A program made the translations under genes and the position numbers. A DNA stretch of 64,000 nucleotides, taken from contig NZ_JAHKQA010000072.1 in the NCBI RefSeq assembly GCF_018860705.1, positions 124,001-188,000 of the forward strand, written 5' to 3'. This document shows positions 8,881 to 17,657 of the stretch, in pieces. Under the pieces are notes generated by a model that worked only from the letters and a program-made list of their open reading frames with translations, made no database searches and was not told the DNA's origin. The DNA comes from Citreicella sp. C3M06. Lineage in GTDB: Bacteria; Pseudomonadota; Alphaproteobacteria; Rhodobacterales; Rhodobacteraceae. Positions within the stretch are counted from its first letter, which is position 1. The number at the start of each line of letters is the position of its first letter.

Positions 8881-8884
8881 CCAG

Positions 8885-10222
8885 GTGACAGGGGCACGCG
8901 ACACCTTGGGCGGCATCTCGGAAGAGCAGGTCGATTATACCGAGGTCAAGCGGCTCGATGCCCCGTTCTCGGCCCGGCAGATGCCGTATTATCTGCTGCT
9001 GGCAATCTGTTGCGGCATCATCGTGATCAAGGGCGATCCCGGGCTGGTGCTGGCGTGGGTGATCGCGGTTCTTCTGGCGAAGGGGCTGCATCACCTTGCC
9101 CTTGCCCGCCTGCCGGACACGGGCCCCAAGCGGCTGATCCGACGCATCGTGGCAACGCAGGTCCTTGTCGGGATCGTTTATGGCGCGCTGGGGCTCGGGC
9201 TTTGGGTCAGCGGCGGCGAGACCCAGCGCATCATGTCCTTGCTGTTGCTGAACGCTGCGGTGCTCAACGCCTTGTCGGCGCGCTCGCGATTGCCTGTGCA
9301 ATTGCGTATCGATCTGTGGCTGATCTCGGTCATGACGCTGCTGCGGATTGGCTGGCTGTGGTATCAGACGCCGATGACCATGGAAACGTGGATGCTCAGC
9401 GCCGCGCTGCTGGCCATTCTGATTTACTTCATCCACGTCACCATCGACTTTCGCAACATGCGCCAAAGGCTGAATGCCCGGAGTTCCGCCCTGGATGCGC
9501 TGGCGCGTCAGCGCAGCATGACGCAATTCACCGGCGGCGTGGCGCATGATTTCAACAACCTGCTGACCGTGGTTCTGGGCAACATGGAACTGGCGCGGCT
9601 GAGCGCGCGCGATGGCGAGCGGGACGAGCTGATCGGCGAGGCAGAGCGCGCAGCGCGGCGCGGGGCCGAGCTGACCTCACGTCTGCTGGCCTTGTCGCGC
9701 AATGCGCGGCTGGCCCCGGTTTCGGAAAGCCCCGAAGAAATGATGAAGCCGATCCCGGCGCTGGCTGGGCGGATCCTTCGGCCCGAACATCGGCTGGATA
9801 TATCCGTGGAGCGCAATCTTCCGGCGGTGTTCGCCGATCCGACCAGCCTTCAGGCGGCGCTGCTCGAGCTGATCACCAACGCGCGCGATGCCATGCCGGA
9901 TGGCGGGCAGATGACGCTGTCCGTCAACCAAAGCGCCGACGCGCCGGGGCAGGCGGTGCGGTTCAGCCTGACCGACGCGGGCAGCGGTGTTCCCGACCAC
10001 CTGCGCGACACCGTGTTCGAACCCTATTTCACCACCAAGCCGCGCGGGCAGGGATCGGGACTGGGCCTGCCGATGGTGCGCGGCTTTGTCGAGCAATCCG
10101 CTGGCGAGATGCATATCGAGCCAGCGCCGAACGGGCAGGGCACGCGGGTCTGGTTCGACCTGCCCGCGGTGCCTGCAAGGGAGGGCGCCGCGCCCCGGGC
10201 CGAAGGCATGGCACGGGGCTGA
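8885..10222 (+). CDS. Membrane sensor histidine kinase
   Basis: A 445-residue kinase with four to six hydrophobic segments between residues 33 and 185 and almost no periplasmic domain, so it probably senses within or near the membrane. The phosphoacceptor is H221 in GGVAHDFNNLL. The HATPase domain has an N box (LLELITNARDAMPDGG) and G boxes (DAGSGVPDHL, GSGLGLPMVRG). The HDFNNLL form is typical of the CckA/NtrB-like HisKA group. Translation starts at a GTG 4 bases after the ispG stop. No response regulator gene is adjacent, so it is an orphan kinase. Its stimulus is unknown. Confidence 0.85.
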   Translation: MTGARDTLGGISEEQVDYTEVKRLDAPFSARQMPYYLLLAICCGIIVIKGDPGLVLAWVIAVLLAKGLHHLALARLPDTGPKRLIRRIVATQVLVGIVYGALGLGLWVSGGETQRIMSLLLLNAAVLNALSARSRLPVQLRIDLWLISVMTLLRIGWLWYQTPMTMETWMLSAALLAILIYFIHVTIDFRNMRQRLNARSSALDALARQRSMTQFTGGVAHDFNNLLTVVLGNMELARLSARDGERDELIGEAERAARRGAELTSRLLALSRNARLAPVSESPEEMMKPIPALAGRILRPEHRLDISVERNLPAVFADPTSLQAALLELITNARDAMPDGGQMTLSVNQSADAPGQAVRFSLTDAGSGVPDHLRDTVFEPYFTTKPRGQGSGLGLPMVRGFVEQSAGEMHIEPAPNGQGTRVWFDLPAVPAREGAAPRAEGMARG

Positions 10223-10232
10223 GGCCTCAGCC
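10217..10232. repeat. Palindrome spanning two convergent stop codons
   Basis: GGCTGAGGCCTCAGCC is a perfect 16-bp palindrome. It contains the TGA of the kinase gene (10220-10222) and, on the other strand, the TGA of the DsbA-like gene (10227-10229). It may help end both convergent transcripts, but it has no T-tract. Confidence 0.5.
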
Positions 10233-10994
10233 GTCGGCGCGGATCTCGCTGGCGATCTGCTGCATCGCCGCAAGCGGCACGTAGCCGCGCAGCATCTGCC
10301 CACCAAAGACAAAGCTCGGGGTGCCGTTGATCTGCATGGTCTGCGCCAGCGCGCGGGTTTCAGAGATGCGACGGTCGACCTCAGGGTCGGACATGCGGGC
10401 AAGGATCGCGTCGGTATCAAGCCCAAGCGACGTTGCAAGGCGGCGCAGCACCGGCTCGGAGGGCTCGCCGCCAAGGGTCATCAGCGCGTCATGCACCGAT
10501 TTATACGCTTCGGGCCCGGCTTCGATCATGGTGGCGATGGCAAAGCGCGACGAGGTCAGCGAGGCCTCGCCAAGGATCGGAAATTCCTTGAGGATGAACC
10601 GGATGTTGCCATCGCTGGCGATCAGCTCTTCGACCTCGTCGAAGGCCTTGCGGCAATAACCGCAGCGGTAATCCGAGAATTCTACGATGGTGAGGTCGCC
10701 CTCCGGGTTGCCGCCGACATAGGAATAGCCGTCGTCAAAGATCGCATCGGCATTGCGGGACACCAGCTGTTCGTCATCGACGGCCTGCTGCTGCGCCTGC
10801 CGCGCTTCAAGCTGGCTGACGGCTTCCATGATGACCTCGGGGTTTTCCATCAGATAGGCCCGCACCTGCGCGCCGAACGCCTCGCGCTGCTCGGGGGTCA
10901 TGCTGGCCGGGTCGAACTCTTGCGCGGCGGCCGGAAGGGCCAGTCCCGCGGCAAGGGCCAGCGCGGTTGCGGTGCGGATCGGTCGATTGAACAT
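10227..10994 (-). CDS. DsbA family thiol-disulfide oxidoreductase
   Basis: A 255-residue exported protein. The signal peptide ends at about residue 24 (ALALAAGLALPAAAQ), and a helical N-terminal extension (about 30-85) precedes the thioredoxin fold. The active-site CGYC is at 111-114 and the cis-proline loop is T225-P226 in INGTPSFVF. CGYC with an N-terminal extension resembles periplasmic ScsC/DsbG-like members that may oligomerise. A role in forming or repairing disulfides of exported proteins is expected. The ATG at 10994 follows GGGAG. It is convergent with the histidine kinase gene. No dsbB or dsbD partner is nearby. Confidence 0.88.
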   Translation of the reverse strand: MFNRPIRTATALALAAGLALPAAAQEFDPASMTPEQREAFGAQVRAYLMENPEVIMEAVSQLEARQAQQQAVDDEQLVSRNADAIFDDGYSYVGGNPEGDLTIVEFSDYRCGYCRKAFDEVEELIASDGNIRFILKEFPILGEASLTSSRFAIATMIEAGPEAYKSVHDALMTLGGEPSEPVLRRLATSLGLDTDAILARMSDPEVDRRISETRALAQTMQINGTPSFVFGGQMLRGYVPLAAMQQIASEIRADG

Positions 10995-11223
10995 GGGGGC
11001 TCCCTGAGGTTGTCCGGTGAGGTTATGCGCTACGCGGCGCGGCGCGGCAACGGTTCAGTGCAGAACGCCGGCCCGCCGGGCGGCGTCGACGGTATCCTGC
11101 GCGCGCCGTCACGGCGCCGGGCGTAGCGGCAAGCGCGATGCCATGCGTGGGCGCTGCCGGTTGGGCAGTTGAGCAGCCGCAAGGGCGCTGAGAGCAAGGC
11201 AGACAGGCGGTTGGCAGCGGACA

Positions 11224-11252
11224 TTGACCCTTGATGGTATCGCTTCTATGCG
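11224..11252 (+). promoter_or_regulatory. Candidate promoter of the aminotransferase gene
   Basis: TTGACC and TATGCG are separated by 17 bases, placing a start site about 20-25 bases before the ATG at 11281. A short inverted repeat ATCGC/GCGAT (11239-11254) overlaps the -10 region. Confidence 0.4.
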
Positions 11253-11280
11253 ATGAGTAATGCCAGCATGGGAGAGCCAG

Positions 11281-12423
11281 ATGCGAAACTCAAGCCGGGG
11301 GGCGGTCGATCCCTTCATCGTGATGGACGTGATGGAAGCGGCCCGGCAGGCCGAGGCATCGGGGCGGCATATCATCCATATGGAAGTCGGCCAGCCATCG
11401 GCCGGGGCGCCGAAGGAGGCGCTCGACGCGCTGGCATCACGCATGAAAACCGATCCGCTGGGCTATACGGTTGCCTTGGGGCTGCCAGAGCTGCGGGCGC
11501 GGATCGCGCGCTATTACGGCGAGCGCCACGGGGTCGATCTTGACCCGGCGCGGGTGGTGGTGACGCCCGGCTCTTCGGGCGGCTTCGTTCTGGCCTTCAC
11601 CGCGCTGTTCGATGCCGGGCAGCGGGTGGCGCTGGGGCGGCCGGGCTATCCGTCCTACCGCCAGATCCTCAAGGCGCTGGATCTGCTGCCGACCGAGATC
11701 GAGGCAAGCGCCGCCAATGGCTATCAGCTGGTGCCATCGGATCTCGAAGGCGTTTCGTTCGACGGGCTGCTGCTGGCCTCGCCCGCCAATCCGACGGGCA
11801 CGATGCTGGGGCGCGAGGCGCTTGGGGCGCTGATCGGGTGCTGCCAGTCACGCGGAGCGGCCTTCCTGTCGGACGAGATCTATCATGGCATCGAACACGC
11901 CGCGCCCTCGGTCAGCGCGCTGGAAGTGTCAGACGATGTCTGCGTGATCAATTCCTTTTCCAAGTATTTCTGCATGACCGGTTGGCGCGTCGGTTGGCTG
12001 GTGGTGCCGGATGCGCAGGTGCGCCAGATCGAACGTCTGGCGCAGAACCTGTTCATCTGCCCGCCCCATGCGGCGCAGGTCGCGGCGCTGGCGGCGATGG
12101 ACGCCACCGAGTCGCTGGAGGCCAACCTCGCGGTCTATGCGAAAAACCGCGACATGATGCTGGCCGAACTACCGAAGATCGGCTTTGATCGCATCGCGCC
12201 GCCGGATGGGGCGTTCTATATCTACGCCGATGTCAGCGCGCTGACGCAGGACAGCCGGGCCTTTGCGGCGGAAATCCTTGAAAAGGCCGGGGTGGCCGTG
12301 ACGCCGGGGCTGGATTTCGATCCGGTGCGCGGCCATGGCACGCTGCGCTTTTCCTATGCGCGCGGCACTGCGGACATCGCCGAAGGGCTGGACCGGCTGC
12401 GGCGCTTCATGGCGCAGCGGTAA
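11281..12423 (+). CDS. Fold-type I pyridoxal phosphate aminotransferase
   Basis: A 380-residue class I/II aminotransferase of the aspartate-aminotransferase superfamily. Key residues are in order: N170 in SPANPTG, D198 and Y201 in SDEIYHG, PLP lysine K228 in SFSKYFCMTGWRVGW, and the carboxylate-binding Arg in the C-terminal FSYARG. The ATG at 11281 follows GGGAGAG, which makes it preferable to the ATG 21 bases earlier. Substrates cannot be fixed from sequence; branched-chain, aromatic or alanine-type amino acids are all possible. It stands alone between a minus-strand DsbA-like gene and the amidase gene. Confidence 0.88.
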   Translation: MRNSSRGAVDPFIVMDVMEAARQAEASGRHIIHMEVGQPSAGAPKEALDALASRMKTDPLGYTVALGLPELRARIARYYGERHGVDLDPARVVVTPGSSGGFVLAFTALFDAGQRVALGRPGYPSYRQILKALDLLPTEIEASAANGYQLVPSDLEGVSFDGLLLASPANPTGTMLGREALGALIGCCQSRGAAFLSDEIYHGIEHAAPSVSALEVSDDVCVINSFSKYFCMTGWRVGWLVVPDAQVRQIERLAQNLFICPPHAAQVAALAAMDATESLEANLAVYAKNRDMMLAELPKIGFDRIAPPDGAFYIYADVSALTQDSRAFAAEILEKAGVAVTPGLDFDPVRGHGTLRFSYARGTADIAEGLDRLRRFMAQR

Positions 12424-12478
12424 TCAAAGGTTTCTCATACCAACACGCGTCGGCATTGCAGCGTCCGGAGCAACGAGA

Positions 12479-13696
12479 ATGACAGGCAGGTCTATGCGCG
12501 CAATCCTGATTTGGCTGCTTTTGCTGCCGTTGTTCAGCCAAGCTGCGCTGGCGCAGAGCCTTGGCGGGCGGGCGAGCTATCTGGGCGGCGGGGTCGTCGA
12601 TGCCCGCAGGGGGGCGGCGCTGACGCTCGATCTTAGCCAAGGGGTGCCTTGGCGCGCGTTTACGCTGGTCGATCCGCCGCGACTGGTGCTCGACTTTCGC
12701 GAGGTTGACTGGGCGGGCGCCGACGCCGAGCAGATGAACCGCTCGCAGGATGTGGCCGAGCTGCGGATGGGCCCGTTCAGCGCGGGCTGGTCGCGGCTGG
12801 TCGCGGTACTGACCCGCCCGGCGCTGATCCGCGAGGCAGGCATGACCATCGACGAGGGGTCGGGGCAGGCAACCCTGTCGATTCTGCTAAAGGATGCCAG
12901 CGCGGCAGAGATGGAGGCTGGCTCTGGTGCGTCGCGCGATCCGCGCTGGGATCGCCCGCAAGCCTTGCTGACAGCCCCGCCGCGCTCCGAGGGCGCGCCG
13001 CTGCGCATCGTGCTTGACCCCGGCCATGGCGGCATCGATCCGGGCGCCGAGCGCGGCGGTGTCAGGGAGGCCGCTCTGATGTTGACCTTCGCGCGCCAGC
13101 TGCGCGACGTGCTGCGCCGCGCCGGTTACGAGGTTCTGCTGACCCGCGACGAGGATGTCTTTGTCTCGCTCGAAGGGCGGGTCGCCGCCGCGCATGAGGC
13201 GCGCGCCGATCTGTTCATCTCGTTGCACGCAGATGCCATCGAAGAGGGGATCGCGCATGGCGCCTCGGTCTACATGCTCGACGAGCTGGCCTCGGATGCC
13301 GCTTCCGAGGCGCTGGCCGAACGTCACGACCGCGATGACATTCTTGCCGGGCTCGATCTGTCCGGGGCGGATGATCGCATCGCCGATGTGCTGCTGGATA
13401 TTGCGCGGCTCGACAATGGGCCGCGCAGCCTGTCGCTGGCGCAGCATCTGCTGGGCGGCATCGAGAACGCCGTGGGCGAGGTGCACAAGCGCCCGCTGCG
13501 CCGCGCCGGGTTTTCGGTGCTCAAGGCTGCCGACATTCCCTCGGTGCTGATCGAGCTGGGCTTCCTGTCGACCGAACGCGACCGCGCCAACCTGCTGGAC
13601 CCCGACTGGCGCAACGGCATGGCCGCAGGCATCCGCGATGGCATCGCCGCATGGTCGCTTGAGGACGCCGCGCTGTCGCGTCTGCGCCGGCAGTGA
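12479..13696 (+). CDS. N-acetylmuramoyl-L-alanine amidase (AmiC type)
   Basis: A 405-residue periplasmic enzyme that cleaves the peptide stem from peptidoglycan during cell separation. A signal peptide (ILIWLLLLPLFSQAALAQ) is followed by an AMIN domain (about 30-125) for septal targeting. The Amidase_3 catalytic domain starts near residue 175. Zinc ligands include H183 in DPGHGG, the Glu in VREAAL and the His in SLHAD. The catalytic Glu lies in VLIELGFLS. The ATG at 12479 has GGAG at 8 bases; an internal ATG at 12494 is an alternative that keeps the signal peptide. The PBP1A gene follows 91 bases later on the same strand. Confidence 0.9.
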   Translation: MTGRSMRAILIWLLLLPLFSQAALAQSLGGRASYLGGGVVDARRGAALTLDLSQGVPWRAFTLVDPPRLVLDFREVDWAGADAEQMNRSQDVAELRMGPFSAGWSRLVAVLTRPALIREAGMTIDEGSGQATLSILLKDASAAEMEAGSGASRDPRWDRPQALLTAPPRSEGAPLRIVLDPGHGGIDPGAERGGVREAALMLTFARQLRDVLRRAGYEVLLTRDEDVFVSLEGRVAAAHEARADLFISLHADAIEEGIAHGASVYMLDELASDAASEALAERHDRDDILAGLDLSGADDRIADVLLDIARLDNGPRSLSLAQHLLGGIENAVGEVHKRPLRRAGFSVLKAADIPSVLIELGFLSTERDRANLLDPDWRNGMAAGIRDGIAAWSLEDAALSRLRRQ

Positions 13697-13731
13697 GCGG
13701 GCAATCGCCTTGCATCACGCCGGCGTGTGTT

Positions 13732-13758
13732 TTGACGCGCGTAGACGGACGGTATAAG
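13732..13758 (+). promoter_or_regulatory. Candidate promoter of the PBP1A gene
   Basis: TTGACG and TATAAG are separated by 15 bases in the 91-base gap before the PBP1A start codon. The spacer is short, so this is tentative. Confidence 0.35.
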
Positions 13759-13787
13759 GGACGTGGCAATCCTGAAAGGCGGCCCTT

Positions 13788-16325
13788 GTGACTCGGTTCA
13801 TTCTCTCTTTCTTCGGCGGAATCTTCAGCCTCATCACGCTGGGCCTGACCGCGATGGCGATCACCATCGGTGCGGTGTTCTGGATCTATGGTCAGGATTT
13901 GCCGAGCCATGAGAGCCTCGCGCAATATACGCCTCCGACAATCAGTCGGATCTATTCGACCGAAGGCCGGGTGATCGACGAATTCGCGCAGGAGCGGCGG
14001 ATTTTTACCCCCGCCGACCAGATTCCAGACCTTGTGAAACAGGCGTTCATCTCGGCCGAGGACAAGAATTTCTACGAGCATTCGGGCTATGACCTTCGCG
14101 GCATCGCGGCGGCGGCGATTGATGCGGTGAAATCGCGCGGGCGCGACGTGCGCGGGGCCTCCACCATCACCCAGCAGGTGATGAAGAATTTCCTGCTGTC
14201 TGGCGACCGTCAGGCCGAGCGCAAGATCAAGGAGATCATCCTTGCCGCGCGGGTCGAAAAGGCGATGAGCAAGGAAAAGATCCTCGAGCTTTACATGAAC
14301 GAGATCTTCCTTGGCCAGAATTCCTATGGCGTGACCGCCGCGGCGCAGACCTATTTTAACAAGTCGCTGTCCGAGCTTGCCCCCAACGAGGCGGCGTTTC
14401 TGGCCTCGATGCCCAAGGCGCCGTCGGATTTCCATCCGGTGCGCAACAAGGAACGCCTGCAACAGCGGCGCGATTACGTGCTGCGCGAGATGCGTGAAAA
14501 CGGCGTGATCAGCCGGGCGGTCTATGAGCAGGAGGTGGCCCAGCCGCTGCTGTCGGTGCAAAACGGTGATTACGAGCCCTATCAGCAGGCGCTGCCGCCG
14601 CGCGACTATTTCACCGACGAGATCCGCCGCCAGTTGACGCAGAATTTCGGCGAAGGGGAATTCTTTTCCGGCGGTCTGTCGGTGCGCGCCACGCTTGATC
14701 CCGAAATGCAGGTGAAGGCCGCCGAGAGCCTGCGCATCGCGCTAGAAGACTACGACCGGGGCACCGGGCGCTGGAATGGCACCGGCAAGACCATCGACGC
14801 GGCCCTTCTGGACAGCGAAGCCGACTGGCGCGAGGCGCTGGCCAATACCTCGGTGGCGCGGGACGTCGATCTGCAAAGCAAGTGGCTGCCCGCAGTGGTG
14901 CTCGAGATCGGCGATCAGTCGATGCGGCTGGGGATCGAGGGCATTGCCAGCGACGATCCGCGCGGCAATTCGGTGCCGCGCAAGGATATCTCGTGGGTTC
15001 GCGGCAGCTTTGCCGACAATTTCAAGCGCGGCGATGTGGTGTATGTGCGCGAGATGACCGAAGACGACAGCGGCGCCTTCATCCGCTGGACGCTGCGGCA
15101 GATTCCCAAGGTGCAGGGCGCGTTCATGGCGATGGACGTGAATACCGGCCGGGTGATCGCCATGCAGGGCGGGTTCAGCTATCAGGATTCGGTGTTCAAC
15201 CGCGCCACGCAAGCGATGCGCCAGCCCGGCTCGTCGTTCAAGCCTTTCGTCTATGCGTCGGCGTTGGATTCGGGCTATTCGCCGTCGACCATCATCATCG
15301 ATGCGCCGATCGAGATCGACACCCCGCAAGGGGTCTGGCGGCCGAAGAACTCGTCGAACACCTATTACGGACCGACGCCGCTGCGCACCGGCATCGAGCA
15401 GTCGCGCAACCTGATGACCATCCGTCTGGCGCAAGAGATCGGCATGGACACGGTGGCGCGCTACGCCGAGAAATTCGGCGTATACGATCAGATGGGCCGG
15501 GTGTTGGCCAACGCGCTTGGCGCCGACGAGACCACGCTGTTCCGGATGATCTCGGCCTATGCGCAATTCGCCAATGGCGGCGAGAAGGTCGAGCCGACGC
15601 TGGTCGACCGGGTGCAGGACCGCTGGGGCCGGACGATCTACAACCACGAATTCGTCAAGGGCAACGAGCGGGTCTGTGAGGATTGCGCCGATCCCAACCT
15701 GCCGCCGGGGCGCGGCCCGCGCATCGTCGACAGCCGCGAGCGGATGATGGATCCAGTGACCGCCTATCAGCTGACCTCGATGATGCAGGGCGTGGTGCAG
15801 CGCGGGACGGCATCGGGCGTGGTCGATCTTGGGGTGCCGACGGCGGGCAAGACCGGCACCACCAACGATGCCAAGGACGTCTGGTTCATCGGCTTCACCA
15901 GCAATATCGTGGCGGGGTGCTATATCGGCTACGATACGCCGCGCCCGCTGGGTCGGGGCGCTTATGGCGCGTCGATGTGCGGGCCGGTGTTCCAGCGCTT
16001 CATGACGCAGGCGGTGAAGAAATACGGCGGCGGCAAGTTCAAGGTTCCCGAGGATTGCGAGTTCATGAACATGGACCGTTTCTCGGGGGCGCGGCTTGGG
16101 CCGAACGCCAGTGGCCCCAATGTGGTGTCGGAATGTTTCCGCCGCGGCGAAGAGCCGATGTTCGGGATCGCGCTGGACGGGGGCTGGGCGATGTCGGGAA
16201 ATTTCGACGTGATCCAGCCGGACGGCTCGACGCGCTCGCGCGAGGTGACCACCTCTACCGGGAAGAAGGCCGTCGTTGGCCCCAAGGCGAGCTTTGGCAC
16301 CTTGTCTTCGGGCGGGCTTTACTGA
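13788..16325 (+). CDS. mrcA: Penicillin-binding protein 1A
   Basis: An 845-residue bifunctional peptidoglycan synthase. It has an N-terminal membrane anchor (about 5-34) and a GT51 glycosyltransferase domain with catalytic Glu in SAEDKNFYEH (91-95) and GASTITQQ. An OB-like insert follows, then the transpeptidase domain. Its motifs are SSFK (482-485), SRN (539-541) and KTGT (688-691). All motifs are intact, so both polymerisation and crosslinking activity are expected in the inner membrane facing the periplasm. Translation starts at a GTG. It follows a murein amidase gene, giving a small cell-wall cluster. Confidence 0.95.
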   Translation: MTRFILSFFGGIFSLITLGLTAMAITIGAVFWIYGQDLPSHESLAQYTPPTISRIYSTEGRVIDEFAQERRIFTPADQIPDLVKQAFISAEDKNFYEHSGYDLRGIAAAAIDAVKSRGRDVRGASTITQQVMKNFLLSGDRQAERKIKEIILAARVEKAMSKEKILELYMNEIFLGQNSYGVTAAAQTYFNKSLSELAPNEAAFLASMPKAPSDFHPVRNKERLQQRRDYVLREMRENGVISRAVYEQEVAQPLLSVQNGDYEPYQQALPPRDYFTDEIRRQLTQNFGEGEFFSGGLSVRATLDPEMQVKAAESLRIALEDYDRGTGRWNGTGKTIDAALLDSEADWREALANTSVARDVDLQSKWLPAVVLEIGDQSMRLGIEGIASDDPRGNSVPRKDISWVRGSFADNFKRGDVVYVREMTEDDSGAFIRWTLRQIPKVQGAFMAMDVNTGRVIAMQGGFSYQDSVFNRATQAMRQPGSSFKPFVYASALDSGYSPSTIIIDAPIEIDTPQGVWRPKNSSNTYYGPTPLRTGIEQSRNLMTIRLAQEIGMDTVARYAEKFGVYDQMGRVLANALGADETTLFRMISAYAQFANGGEKVEPTLVDRVQDRWGRTIYNHEFVKGNERVCEDCADPNLPPGRGPRIVDSRERMMDPVTAYQLTSMMQGVVQRGTASGVVDLGVPTAGKTGTTNDAKDVWFIGFTSNIVAGCYIGYDTPRPLGRGAYGASMCGPVFQRFMTQAVKKYGGGKFKVPEDCEFMNMDRFSGARLGPNASGPNVVSECFRRGEEPMFGIALDGGWAMSGNFDVIQPDGSTRSREVTTSTGKKAVVGPKASFGTLSSGGLY

Positions 16326-16353
16326 GATCGACCGCGCCTGGCCGGGCCGGAGC

Positions 16354-16413
16354 AGGGGGCCAGCCCCCTCGGCCTTGCGGCCTCACCCCCGGAGTTTATC
16401 GGGCAAGATGAAG
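16354..16413 (+). repeat. Intergenic repeat, copy 1
   Basis: A 60-base element between the PBP1A and prfB genes. It has a GGGGGC/GCCCCC hairpin, a second hairpin (GGCC TTGC GGCC), then CCCCCGGAGTTTATCGGGCA and AGATGAAG. A second copy lies at 35195-35253. The flanks and the tail are conserved, while the second hairpin differs in sequence but keeps its pairing. Confidence 0.75.
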
Positions 16414-16432
16414 GGCGGGCGCGGCGCGGCGC

Positions 16433-16461
16433 TTGAAGGGGCGGGGCGGCTGGTTTATGTC
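16433..16461 (+). promoter_or_regulatory. Candidate prfB promoter
   Basis: TTGAAG and TATGTC with a 17-base spacer, starting 20 bases after the intergenic repeat. A start site near 16468 would leave a leader of about 43 bases before the prfB ATG. Confidence 0.45.
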
Positions 16462-16510
16462 GCGCCCTTAAGTTGCCCTGACCACCCGCGAACCTTGAAA
16501 GAGACAGCCC

Positions 16511-17632
16511 ATGCGCGCCGAGACCCAGAAGACCGTCGAACGGATCGAGAAGTCGCTGAACCTGCTGGGCCAGCGGCTCGACTGGGAGACTGCGCCCTAT
16601 CGGCTGGAAGAGTTCAATGCGCGGGTCGAGGACCCCAATCTGTGGAACGATCCGGCGGCGGCGCAGAAGCTGATGCGGGACCGGCAGATGCTGGTGGATG
16701 CGATGGAGACCTATAGTTCCATCAAGCAGGACCTGTCCGACAATCTGGAACTGATCGAGCTTGGCGAGATGGAGGACGACGGCGAGGTGGTCGGCGACGC
16801 CGAGGCCGCGCTGGCGGCGCTGGCCGAGAAGGCCGCGCAGAAGGAGCTTGAGGCGCTGCTGGACGGCGAGGCCGATGGCAATGACACGTTTCTGGAGATC
16901 AACGCTGGCGCCGGGGGCACCGAGGCCTGCGACTGGGCGGCGATGCTTCAGCGCATGTATGTCCGCTGGGCGGAAAAGCGCGGCTACGAGGTCGAGCTTC
17001 AGTTTGAGGAAGCCGGTGCCGAGGCTGGGATCAAATCCTGCGGGTACAAGATTTCCGGGCAGAACGCCTATGGCTGGCTGAAGTCGGAATCTGGTGTGCA
17101 CCGGCTGGTGCGGATTTCGCCCTTTGGCAAGGGCACGCGCGAGACGTCCTTTGCGTCGATCTGGGTCTATCCGGTGGTCGACGACAATATCGAGATCGAG
17201 GTGAACCCGAGCGATATCCGCGTCGACACCTATCGTTCGTCGGGCGCGGGCGGGCAGCATGTCAACACCACCGACTCGGCGGTGCGGATCACCCATATTC
17301 CGACCAATATCGTCGTGACCTCGTCGGAGAAGTCGCAGCACCAGAACCGGGATATCGCCATGAAGGCGCTGAAATCTCGGCTCTACCAGATGGAGCTGGA
17401 CCGGCGGAATGCCGAGATCAATGCCCAGCACGAGGCCAAGGGCGATGCGGGTTGGGGCAACCAGATCCGCAGCTACGTGCTTCAGCCCTACCAGATGGTC
17501 AAGGATCTGCGCACCAACCACGAGACCAGCGATACGCAGGGGGTTCTGGACGGCGCGCTGGATCCGTTCATGGCGGCGACGCTGGCGCAGCAGGCGTCTG
17601 GCAAGTCGCGTGCCGACGCCAAGACCGACTGA
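16511..17632 (+). CDS. prfB: Peptide chain release factor 2
   Basis: A 373-residue release factor that reads UGA and UAA stop codons. The tripeptide SPF at 203-205 identifies RF2 rather than RF1 (PxT). GGQ at 247-249 in [16 protein letters not shown] triggers peptidyl-tRNA hydrolysis. The frame is continuous through the region (QRLDWETA) where many bacteria have the in-frame UGA and +1 programmed frameshift, so that autoregulation is absent. The ATG at 16511 follows AAAGAGA. It is convergent with a CoA-transferase gene. Confidence 0.96.
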   Translation: MRAETQKTVERIEKSLNLLGQRLDWETAPYRLEEFNARVEDPNLWNDPAAAQKLMRDRQMLVDAMETYSSIKQDLSDNLELIELGEMEDDGEVVGDAEAALAALAEKAAQKELEALLDGEADGNDTFLEINAGAGGTEACDWAAMLQRMYVRWAEKRGYEVELQFEEAGAEAGIKSCGYKISGQNAYGWLKSESGVHRLVRISPFGKGTRETSFASIWVYPVVDDNIEIEVNPSDIRVDTYRSSGAGGQHVNTTDSAVRITHIPTNIVVTSSEKSQHQNRDIAMKALKSRLYQMELDRRNAEINAQHEAKGDAGWGNQIRSYVLQPYQMVKDLRTNHETSDTQGVLDGALDPFMAATLAQQASGKSRADAKTD

Positions 17633-17657
17633 CGCCGCGTCGTTTTCCAGCTGACGC

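Noticed and set aside
11040-11220. Remnant of a gene between the DsbA-like and aminotransferase genes
   Set aside because: A short minus-strand frame (AQDTVDAARRAGVLH then stop) looks protein-like but is preceded by an in-frame stop and is too short to assign.
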